A stretch of 64,000 nucleotides of DNA from Rutpela maculata (taxonomy: Eukaryota > Arthropoda > Insecta > Coleoptera > Cerambycidae): NCBI GenBank assembly GCA_936432065.2, contig OW386285.2, positions 38,743,920 through 38,807,919 on the forward strand, read 5' to 3'. A model generated the notes under the pieces. That model did not search any database, was not told the origin of the DNA, and saw only the letters and a program-made list of their open reading frames with translations. A program made the translations under genes and the position numbers. Every line of letters starts with the position of its first letter. Position 1 is the first letter of the stretch. This document shows positions 11,339 to 23,700 of the stretch, one piece after another.

Positions 11339-11655
11339 GTGTTTCTGCATCCTATCAGACAGATGGCGCTGTTGCCTGGACGCGCGGACCATCACTCTAA
11401 TTGTCTTGTCTTTGAACCAAGGAAAATTACGAAATTAGATTTAAGAGGTGGAGGAGAGAGATATATATTTTATGATTAATTTATTGTATATTTAAATAAA
11501 TTTTATCTGCCGATGTAACGTGTAACGTGACGAAATAACTCAAATAACCTAGAAATCCAATATGTCTAGATATCTCTACATTATAGACTTCTATACAGAT
11601 TAAATCATTAATTCATTAAACTAATATATAATATAAAACTTACCTACTCGCCAAA

Positions 11656-11731
11656 ATGATAAAATTTAAAAATGTATTTAATAGACAAAAGTGTTCGATA
11701 ATTGCAATGGTTCACGTCGATGCACTACCAG
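11656..11731 (+). CDS. BtpA-family gene, coding exon 1
   Basis: This exon encodes residues 1-25 plus one base of codon 26, ending CCA G before gtaat. The ATG at 11656 is preceded by CCAAA. AMVHVDALPG places the conserved first strand of the barrel here, so little can lie upstream. No clear mitochondrial presequence precedes it. Confidence 0.85.
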
Positions 11732-14700
11732 GTAATAATTATCTATCAAAATTAAATAGCGGTGTCACAGAAATTCCATAAAAAACTGATATCATTTATT
11801 GAATGCTTCATAACCTACAATTTTATAGTTAATAATATATACGAACACGAAGAGCAGTTGAAATTTAATTGTTTATAAGAACGAATACGTTTGATTGGGA
11901 AAATTTAACAATCAAAAAGTAATAAAACAGTAACGATTAAATTTAGGTATCTCCGATTTTAGGTACCTAACATTGCTACATTTAGGTATTATTGTATTCT
12001 TAAAATGTAACACTCGATATATTTTTACATTTTGACTTGATTTTTAAAAGAAGTACTTATCTAATTATTAATTATAAGCACTATAGAGGTAAGCACCTAC
12101 CTAACGTGATTGATGAAATGGATACACATTTCCATACCTCTAATTTAAAAAACTTGCTTATACATATTTGAGACCTCTTTGAACCGAAATAGTCATTTAA
12201 AAAAATCATATTAAGATATTTTTGAATATAAACTCTGGATATTACAATTTCTCACAAAAATAATGAAAGTGAACAATTGTCACAAAAGTATATTGTACAA
12301 GGTGTATACACAATTCGGGCACTGATTTTACTTAAAAAAATATTCTATAATATTAAGCCCACAAATGCTTCCTAAGCTGCTAAGGTACTTCCAATATGGT
12401 CCTTAAAAACTTTAATTCTAAAGTGGATATTATATGCAGCTGTTTCATAAAATTTGGAAAGGAGTAGAACAATTAAAAAACATTATTTTGGGTATTTAGC
12501 AAACAACTTTCAAAGAAACCATTCGTTCTTTTCATATACTATTCTGCCCCCATAAGGAAGAACCCCGTATGTTAAAAAAGCATAGAATGTAGATATTTAG
12601 GGTTAAACATTAGAGTAGTAGTAGTACCGTGTTTGTGCTTAGCATTTCTCATCTCAAGCTTCCTAAGATAATCACAGAAATATACCATGTTTGGCCTATG
12701 TAATGAATAGATACGGTGTTCATGTGAAGTAATATGATAAATTCGCTCCAGATGCAAGGTAGACAAATTGTTAGAAAATAATGTTTTTACAAAGTTTTTT
12801 CGATGTAATTGATGTATTTTTGTCCACTGAGTTCGTTGAAACTAAAATCTCCAAATGCCCAAAAATGCCACATACGGGGTGCTTTCGTATGGGGGTAGTA
12901 TTGATCCAGGTTAGTATATCATCAAGAAGTTCCCCCTACGAAACGTCTTGTCAACTTCTTTCATACATTTAATATCGAGCTTAATATCTAACATTCAGTA
13001 TGAAAATCAAGAAAATAATCATTCTTTCGATATACTGATGGTCTAAATCTGATTACGTTAGTATATTATAAGAAGCTTCCCTTACGACACATTCTTTCTA
13101 GTATCTCTAGCCCTACCTAGAGGATAGTCCATCCATCATAAACAGACATTACTTACATTTCAAAGCTAAGAACTACTAAAAAGCACAAAGAAAATGGGTA
13201 TAAAATTTCACTCACCGCATGGCAAATAATGTTTTTTAGTAATGATGTAAGTAGAAACACAAGATAATGTATTCTTAAATAGGAGTTCAACAATGTCATT
13301 CCTAAATTGTTTCTTTTAGTTAATGCCAATAACCGTTGATTTGGTATTCATACATCGTGCCTTGTGCGGATGTTATAGGTATGTGTGGTTTTATTTTTAC
13401 TATAATAGGCTTATATTGAAATCGCCCGTGTGTTGCAAATTTCACATAAGAACTTTCTACTACATTCAGCACCTTATGATGTAAGCTACTTGTACTACTA
13501 CTACTGATTGTGAAATAACGTAATTAGAATTAACAGAGGTTGAGTAAAAACTACACTGAGATATCAACAAGACTGGGGAGAAGCCCAACATGAAGAACAT
13601 GAAGCAGGACACCATGATGTATAAATATTATACAGGGCGAATTGTTGCACAGAAGCTAAATGTGGTATGCAGATGGAGCCAAGACAGTTCATGAAACTGG
13701 AGGGGGGGCATGTTGAAGTATCTCTCCAAGCTAACTAACCATTCAAGGTCGTCGCAATTCTTTATTCATGGGTTGGCAAAAACTGCATCTACTCCTTTCA
13801 TCGGGTTGGAACCGGCAATAGGGAGAGCACTTTGCCAAGTTTGATATCAGACAATGGAGGAAAACCCAGCACCTAGAATGATGGGTGGAAAAACTTCGCA
13901 TGAGAGTCAAAAATGCTCATAATAAGTGTGGATATTAGGACTGCTGACAGGACACTGTCGCTGTCGTCTGGGAAGAAACAAGCACCTGCTAGGACTAACG
14001 AATATTAGTGAGTACAAGTTATCTGGCTCAAAGGAAACACCTTTGCATCCGTGATATCTAAAGAATCATTTTGTCGAATCACGGTACCTGTCTAAAGGGC
14101 AAAGGGCTTCTCTCCTACAGAAGGAGGTAAAAATAAAAAAAGTAGGTATTCAAAAAACACACACCTTACAATTATTTAGTAGTTTAGTAAATCTATTAGA
14201 TTATCTGTTCTGCATATAGTCTCTCAATATCAATTTCCTTACATTGTTGCCCTCTAAACATCAAAATATCTAAACTACAGTTTGAAATAGACTATTATTT
14301 TGCAGGATCCCCTTTATTTTCTGGATCAGTGGACAAAATTGCATCAAAAGCTTGTAAAGAAACAGAAATATATTTAAATAATAACATTGTAAGTAAATGA
14401 TATAGACGAGATGTTTGTGTGCACATCACAATTTACGTAGTGATAGATATTTTGCTCATTTGTTTTCTGTCAGTGATTAACAAACCATGTTTTTCACTAC
14501 CGCAAACAATAATTCAATATAGATGACAGATGAATTGTATTATTTGATTGTCTAATAGCAGTCATTTTATGACATGCACGCAAAGATCCATCGCTGCAAC
14601 TACGTCTGTGTTCATTTTATTTTAGAGACTAATTTGTTTGATATTAGGATGGTATATTAGTTGAAAATATGCATGATGTTCCCTATATACAATCTAAATA

Positions 14701-17700
14701 TTTTGGTCCAGAGGTCACAGCAACAATGTCCAGGATATGTACCGAGCTACGAAAAATAGTTCCTGAATATATACCACTCGGCGTACAGGTAAAAATATAA
14801 TGCACATAATGAAACCTGCTATAGACTTGAAAAATGCCACTTTCATGTTTATATTTGCTAGCACTGACTAAGAGTAGGAGATACTAGCATAGTCATGTGA
14901 ACTGTAACAGTTGGATTTAAAATGAAACAACAGTAGCACTTTTATAAGGTAGTAACGCACAGTAGGCTCTAGAAGCAAAATTATCGGATTCACTCATTTT
15001 CACTACAGGGTGGCTCTTTAAACTAGTTAGAATCCACAAATTTGTCTCAACAACCTTAAATCTATCAAATAATTTTATTCAGGATTTTTGATGCATAGCT
15101 TAAGTTTCCAGTTTTTCTGTGTTTATGTACATTAGGGTGGCCCATCTCTATAGGGGGTGAATTTTTTTTGCGTATTTTTTAAGTCTCACGCCACGAAAAT
15201 ATACTATTATACTAGGAATAATTTATGTCAAAGTTTCAGATAATTCGGTGAACGGTAACCCGTGCCACATTCAGGTAGAAATTTGTAGATAAGATTTTAT
15301 TACGGTAATGCACTTAAATTTTACTTAAAATACAAATATCTACCTCTTTTCTCATAATGTTTTATTGGTGTAATTATTTCCTAGAAATTATTTGTTTTGG
15401 AAGTTTGGAAATATAATGCACCTACGGTAGGTTTTTATGTCAGTTTGCAATTGTGTTTTACAGTGGTGACATTATAAGTTCTAACATACGTTCCTTTTTG
15501 AAAAAACATTTAACGATGGCTGATGTTAGATCCTTACGAAAGGATACTTTCATTTACTTAGTTGGACACTATTCGTCACAAATCATTGGCAATAAATTGC
15601 CGTCTAATAGACAAGTATTACAAGTGCTCTTTTATAACATTCGTGAAGTGAAGCTAAGTGTACATGAAAGTGCTAAATTAACAATAAAAGATGTGTCAGT
15701 TTTTTGGGATAAAGCTCGCATTCCGACACGTCAGGATTTTCATTGTGTTAAACAACTAGATAAACTTTATGCAGAGTGGAGGAACTTACAAAAATCGGCT
15801 AAAAGGGCCAGTGCGGGAGGTAAAGAAAAAAATTTCGTTGAAAAATTGGACGATCTCTTTGACATTTCTCATGCAAATGCATTGGAGTTGATGAAAATAG
15901 ATGAAGATAAGCAGTTTTTAATTAACCAAAGAAAAAAGGGACGTCCTGGATTTATGCATGGTATTGATTACCAACTTGCTTCTCAAGAAAAATCAGCTGA
16001 GGAGAAATTACAGAAATTATCCGAACGAATGCAACGAAGTCAACAAGAAAAGGCTAGATTAGAGGAAACAGTCACCTGTCCATCATCAAGTAGTAATTCA
16101 GCCGACTCCAACGAAAATGAAGATGAAATAATCGAAGCCCAAGAAGAGTTGTTACAAGACCAGCCTGGCCCGTCACAGCCAAAAAAGAGGAGATTGTATG
16201 GAACATGTAACATCATCACACCAAAAATAGCCGCTGCATTTGATGCCTGCAAAATAAGCGACAGGTATGGAGTCCATATTTTGACGGCAGTAGCAGAAGC
16301 ACTAGGACATGACACCACATCTTTGTCCATCAGCAGAACCACACTTCAGCGCTCTAGACAACGCATCCGCGAAGAAAGAGCTGAAATATTAAAAACTGCC
16401 TTCGGTAATTCTGAATTGCCGGCCCCAGTCATCCATTGGGATGGAAAACTTTTACCTTCTCTCACTGGAATGGGAAATATCGATAGACTTGCTATCTTAG
16501 TTACTAGTGGAGATATTGAACAACGACTTGGAGTACCAGCTTTGCCCAATTCAACTGGAAGAGAACAGACTGAAGTAGTTTATGATGTGCTTTGTGAATG
16601 GAATTTGGACGAAAAGGTAATAGCTTTGTGTTGTGATACAACAGCATCAAATATGGGTTATATAAATGGGGCAGCCACACTATTGCAACAAAAATTAGAA
16701 AGAGATATTCTATATTTTCCTTGTAGACATCATATTTTTGAAGTGGTTTTGAGAAGTGTGTTTGACACAAAAATGCCTTCCTCATCTGGTCCAAATGTGC
16801 CACTATTTAAACGTTTTAGGGAATTTTGGCCTAAAATAGATCAAAATAAACTAAAAACTGGATTTCAGGTATCAAAAATTAAACACATTTTACAACCAGT
16901 TAAAGCCGAAATTGTAAAGTTTCTAAATGCAGCTTTAACTTTGCAACAGCCTCGTGATGATTATAAAGAATTTTTAATGCTTTCTAAACTTTTTGTTGAA
17001 GAAGAGCCCACTCACACGACATTCTATCAACCAGGGGCATTTCATCATGCACGTTGGATGGCCAAAGCCATTTACTGTCTAAAAATATTTTTTTTCCAAG
17101 ATCAGTTCCAACTAACTAAAAAAGAAAAAATAGGTATTGAAGATATATGTCTCTTTATTGTAAAGGTTTATGTAAAGGCCTGGTTTACAGCGTCATTTGC
17201 TAGTAAAGCACCGCTTCATGACTTAGACTTTTGTAAAGAATTCATTAATTATCAAAATATTGACAAAGAAATATCTCAAGCCGCAAGTAGGAAAATAGTG
17301 AACCATTTGTGGTACCTTAATTCAGTAAATGTTGGCTTATCTTTCTTTGATGACGATATTTCAGTTACCACTAAAAGAGAAATGGTTTGTAATATTTCAC
17401 CGATTTTTATTTTTTCATTGCGTTTTAAAGAAATTCATCAAAAACATCTCATGCCCCTTCAATTTTGGAAAAATAATTTTTTACAGCGTATTACACCTGG
17501 AGAACCAAAATTATGTTTTGGTGATCTAATTTTTAGAAATTAGGGTGTTTAGACACCCTGTGGAGTAATTAGGAAACTTGGGAGGGTCCTCTTGTGCTCT
17601 GTTTCAAAGCCCAATCCATTCTCAAAAATTTATTTTTTGATTAATCCCAATATCTGAATTTTTGTAGAGATATCACTTTCAAGTAAAATTTTGCAATTTT

Positions 17701-20700
17701 TATTTTTATTTTACTTAACAAATATTTTTGAACTTTATTATTCCAAATACGCGATTTAGCAGTATGTCGACCTTGCTTATTGAAAAATATCTAAGTGGGC
17801 ATGTGTCTGATTTCTGTCGAAAGTCATTTCACAATAACTGCTGAATAATTTTCAATCTGTCAACATGGTACTTAGAACTGAGGACATGTGTAAAGTTGTC
17901 GCCTTAGTCGAGGATGATCGAAGTCAGCGTTAAGTGTCTAATGTGTTGGGAGTACCCTGAACAACCATCCAAGGTTGTTGCTTGGAATCGTTATGTTGAA
18001 ACGGGCAATTGTACCAGGCGACCAGGATCAGGTAGAAAGAGAGTAACAACTGCAGGTGATGACGGTTTTATTCGCCTTAATAGGTTAAGAAATCGAAGAT
18101 CTACTGCTCCTTTTCTTCAACATCTTCATAGAAATGGTGCATAGAGAGTTATCAAAAGCGAAAGAACTGTCAGAAGAAGGCTTGCAGAATTTGGAATTTA
18201 TTCACGTAGACCGGCGACAGGACCGCAGCTACTGCCGTGACATCGACAAGACCGGCTTAGATTTGCACGAGAATATATGAACTGAAATCTACAGCAGTGG
18301 GGTAAAGTTCAGGGTTTGCTTGCGATCACCTGATGGTCGTGAAAGAATGTACGGTCAATGAAATGAAAGGTTTGCCGAATGTACTATTTCTGTGCGAGTC
18401 TCATAGTGTGGGCCGGTATTTCAACTGAAGCACGTACTGAACTTTAATTTGTAGAAAACGGGGCTCTAAATGCTCACTGTTATGTGCAAGACATGCTTCA
18501 AGAAGCTGTAGTTCCATATGCTCCTTTTATTTGAGATGAATTCATTTTAATGCACGACGGTGCAATGCCGCATGCTGCAAACATTGTGAAGCAGTATTTG
18601 AACGATGTTGGTATTCAACGATTAGAATATGGCCTGCATGTAGCCCTGACCTTCAGTATTACCGGACACACTGGCAAAGCTGCGTTTTGCTTTGCAGGAT
18701 GAATATGTTGCAATCCCTCAGGATCGAATTTTGAAACTTATTCATTCAATGCCAGGTAGATTGCGTGATGTTATTTCAGCAAGAGGTGGACATACACGTT
18801 ACTGACTTAATGATTTATTAAAATTAGTATATGTGCACTACTGTTCAAATTAATATTCATTGTTAATATCACTTATTAAAATTTAAGTTTCTACCTATAG
18901 TTTTATTATTTCATATAAATTGAAAAATTTTACTTGAAACTGTGTATCTTCTACAAAAAATACATTTTTGAGAATGGATTGGGCTTTGGAACAGAGCACA
19001 AGAAAACCTGACCAAGTTTCCTAATTACTCCACAGGGTCTTTAGAAATTAGATCACCAAAACATAATTTTGGTTCTCCGGGTGTAATAAGCTGTTACAAT
19101 TATTTTTTCGAAATTGAAAGGACATGAGATATTTTTGATGAATTTTCTTAAAACATGACGAAAAGAAGATTAAAATCAGTGAAATATTAAAAAAATTTTT
19201 GAACAAATATTTTGCACTATTCAGGTGGCAGGTTTTTTTTGCCGGTGAGTGTAGATAAAATTGTTGTGAATATGTATTATATAGTTAAAGACATTATTAA
19301 ATTATTATTATATTTTTTTAAATGTTACGTTATTCTAAATTACAATTACATTAAGAAATCGTTGAAGTTGTGTGTGTTACTTTGTGATATTCCATTATAA
19401 CAAATAACAATAGCACGATTACTCTGGAACCGTTTAAGATATTGACTTGAAATTTACATATTATTACAAACATTTCAACACTGAAAATCTACATCATTTC
19501 TTATTGTAATTGTACACTAGCTGGGGAAGTCTTGAGTCCTGACACATTTTTTAACAGGCTATTTCTGAAATTTTTAGTATTAGGTGTAGGTTTTAGCGGG
19601 AGGAAACAAGGAAGCTCTCTCAGTTGCAAAGGCATGTTCCATGAACTTTATAAGAGCAGAAGGATATGTTTTTAGCCACGTGGCAGATGAAGGATTTACA
19701 GATGCAAATGCTGGTTTAATATTAAGATATAGAAAGGAAATACAAGCCGAGAATATTTTGGTGTTTACTGATATAAAAAAAAAGCACAGGTATGTAAACT
19801 TTTTTCTGGTATTCTAACATCAGTATACTTCCGGAGACTGTAATTCGATCGTTGACGAATTTTTCAACTTATTGACTAAAAATAGTAGTGGAGGCATTAA
19901 TTTCATTATATCATGGCTTTTATTTTAAAACATTACATAGAGAAGCGTTCGGATAAGGTCGGATTCGCAATTGCAATAGAGGGGATGGGTTATTAGGCAA
20001 GGGAATGCTTGCCGTCCTGAATTCACTGATCAAAATGTGTCAGAGTGATAATAGCTACAGCACAGTGGCAGCTCTCCCTTCTACTCCGAATGTACAAGTG
20101 TGAAAGAAATCTGTACCTGAGTAACGTGAAAACATGAAAGCACAGTATATATTTCAAAACACGAATCAATTTTTTTTTTAAATCTTCCGAATTTAAATGC
20201 GCCGCGAAAACGGCGATGACGTCATAAAGGTAATTAGCTATGAATTTATGTGACAACAAGCTGACAACAAACAGAATAATTTCATGTGTGTTATTGTGTG
20301 CACGAATGTCAGAGTATTGTAAAGAAGCTGGGGCAACTTAGTATCTTGCACATACTGTAGCCAGTCTATCAAAGTATACAATTTTCATCTTTGGATTTTT
20401 ACTTCTTTGAATTTGATAGATATCATTGATTTGGGTAATAATAGAGGCGACTGAAGCTTCAGGGATCCCCCTTTCTTCCACTGTAGGTTGTACAGCCAAA
20501 CCAGATCTCCCACCTTGAATCCTCCTGAACTGGTTCTTACTTACGGTCATTAATGAGCTTTTATGGACATTCTTCAGCCGTTCATGAATTTCATCCGCAT
20601 AGCTGCTTACGGAAAGTGTTTCCTCGCCTGGTATTTCAAACATTGAATCACATGGCAACTCCGATGCTTGGCTCCTTAGCGCTAGAACTAATGCCATAGC

Positions 20701-23700
20701 TTTTTCCTTGTCCAAGTTATTTATGCATGCAGCTGCCTCAAACTGCCTCTTATATGTTGATCAAGAGCTTTGGCTATCAAAGGAGGGTGGTTTTAACTGA
20801 GGACCTGATACCACTAGCTGGCCTCCTTTTTCCTTCAACTGCCGCTTATAAGTCACTCCACCTCATTTACTGTTTCTTCTACCTTCCCTGCTTTTCCTTC
20901 GACCTTATCTGCTGCTTCTTCTACCTTATCTACTTTTCGTTCAACCTCATCTATTTTTTCTTCTACCTTACTGATTTCAGCCTTTACAACTCCCATATCC
21001 TCCTTGATTTTGTTAGTGATTGAGTATATATCGTCCTGTTGTATTTTCAGTTGTTCGTTCAGAATTTTTCTTATTTCTTCCTGGCGTCTTTCTTGTTCCT
21101 CTCTCTCTTCTTAATGTTGTCTTTCTCCTCTTGCCGTCTTATTTCCAGGTCCTCCATTATTTTTCTAACTTCTGCAAGTAGGTCCTGTGTTTATTTTCCT
21201 GTTGCTGTGCTTATTGTTGTTAAGGGCATATAACCACTTTAAACAGTTTATTACACTAAAAATATTCTGTTATAATTCCACTTTTAACACCATTATGTGT
21301 AAACCCACTAAACTGTGGATTCGAAAATTATAACACAAGAGTAACACTAAACACCTTATTAACTTAAGAAACTAATTATAATAGATACTACTTCACTAAT
21401 CTGACATAATAATAATAATCATTTATTCATGTCATTTATGCACAAAGCATTTAGTACTATAATTCAATTTCAGTTTGTTTCCTTCTTCTTGATCTGATCT
21501 GAATCACTACCTGAACTGAACTGTTCTGGGCGGCCACTCGCGCTTCATTTATACCCTTAAGTGGTTCTGGAATTCTCTACAATGATCTAGAAAGATGTCA
21601 GCAGCTTCTAGATACCGACGCTGTGCCATCTCTGGAATGATTGCCGAACTAACTGTGTAGTTTTCTGTTATTCACACAGAGAAGTTTATACAGTCGCCTG
21701 TAAAGTGTATAAAGCTGTAACATTATCTATACTTTCAGTCACCACTAAAAACTTGTTTGCCCGAGCTTCTTCCTAATCTTCCTCACTCTTTATAACGTGG
21801 TGTTCCATAGCAAAATTTAATGAGTATTTTATAGACAGTATAACTGATATAGTAGATAGTATCGATAAACCACTAGAAGTAAATGACATACCTAAAGATT
21901 TCAATAACATGAAATGGGAATTCTTCCAGGAAATAGATTATAATTCATTTAAAACGTTTACAATTTACCAAATAAAGCAGGATCAGATGAAGGTATAAGT
22001 GTTCAAGTTATAAGAATTGCATTTGAAATAATTGGAGAAGTACTCCCTCCGTACAGGTAAATTTCCAACACATTGGAAACGTCCACCATTAGATCAATCC
22101 CAAAAGTACATGATATCAAGAACGCCCACGACTTTAGACCAATTAATATTCTACCCATTTATGAGAAACTTCTAGATATTGTTGTAAAAGAACAACTTGT
22201 TAATCGTCTTGAAAGATACAGCATAGTGGTACAGGAACAATCAGGGTTTTGCAAAAATCATGTGAGACATCTTTTCAAAATATAATATCGAATTGGAAAG
22301 AAAGTATAGATATAGGATTTGCAGTTGGTGTCATCTTCATTGATTTCAAACGGGCATTTGAAACAATAAATAGTGTAAGATTAGTGGAAAAACTAAAAAT
22401 GTATGGTCTGAATGGAACCGATATAAAGTAGTTTCAAAGTTATCTGATGGAACCTTTTCAAAAAACTAAGTATGGGTCTGAAGTATCTGGGAATAAACGA
22501 AATATGGAGTACCACAAGGATCCGTACTGGGTCCAACGCTATTTAGTGTATATATTAATGACATAAAAGATGCAATAAAAAACTGATAAATTTGTTTGCC
22601 GATGGTATGTTATTTGAAAGTGGAAAAGATATTAAAGTTATTGAAGATAAGTTAAACGAAGACCTACAGATGATGGACAAGTGGATGTCACCTAATAGCT
22701 TGAAATCAAATTCCAATAAATCCAAGTGTATGTTAATAAATGGTGTTAGTAATATAAATCAAAATTTAAATATTGATATTATGAATGGAGAAAGGTTAGA
22801 ACAAGTTGCTGAAATTAAATAGTGGATAATAAATTAAATTTTTTTATCATATATCTATGTTTGCCAGGATAACTGTATATAAGAGTATAATTTCTTCTCA
22901 TTTTGAATATTGTGGTTCAATTCTATATTTCTTAAATCAGATGGATATACAAGTTTTACAAAAACTTCAGAATTAAGCGATGCATGTTATTTTAAAATGT
23001 ATACGAAACATGATAGAAACACTACAGTTTATGTACATTAATTTTTATTTTTAAAATAAGAGAGGGACTGTTGCCTGAATACTTACAAGACCGTATCACT
23101 TATATATTATGTTGATAACACCAACAAATGATTATTATTATTATGTATCCGAAAGACATAATCACAATACTAGACAACAAAATCATTTTTATATATACTT
23201 TAGGCAAAAAAGTTTTGCACAAAATCTCATTCATTATCTTCAAGATTCTCAAATAGGCAAAGTGTATCATTTTTTACGTAAAATCTTCCGTTCTTTTCGA
23301 ATCTATCATTGTATTTTAACAAAAAAGTTGGTATAGCCGATTTTACAGGAAGAAATCAGAAATGCTAATTATTTTCTACAGAAATATTTTGTAACTTTTT
23401 TGTATAGTAGATCGATGGGTGAGACGCAAGACGCAAAACCCTTTGTACGCACCGGCTAATTCCTTTGTCAGCATATCCGGCACTTTTGATATTTACTAAG
23501 AGGAAATATCTTATATCTATTATGCCTACTATACTATACTTCTGGTGAAATCTAATGAAAGATTAGAAAAGAACGGAAAATTTTATGTTAAAAATGGTAC
23601 TGCTTATATCTGTTGAGAATTTTAAGATAACGCAAGAAGTCACCGAGAATGTCGGATTCGCCTTGGCGTGGATAAATCAAATAACGAGCTTAACTCGTCA

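Larger units (their letters stand above)
20338..21722 (-). mobile_element. Collapsed Gypsy-type LTR element (LTR, gag piece, pol piece)
   Basis: Read on the minus strand, an LTR-like segment (about 21722 to 21218, starting TGTTACAGC and ending TTAACA) is followed by a gag coiled-coil (about 21200-20845; repeated KVEE..DEVE heptads, stop near 20845). Directly after that comes a 125-codon frame (20715-20338) whose ELPCDSMFEIPGEE..ADEIHERLKNVH resembles the end of a Gypsy integrase region. The protease, RT and RNase H are missing, as is the second LTR. It is an internally deleted remnant. Confidence 0.6.

Noticed and set aside
16040..16803. Minus-strand frames within the transposase ORF
   Set aside because: They are shadows of the 696-codon plus-strand ORF.
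20727..21233. Plus-strand frames rich in Phe/Leu/Tyr that look like membrane proteins
   Set aside because: They are the antisense of the Gypsy gag coiled-coil. The real signal is on the minus strand.
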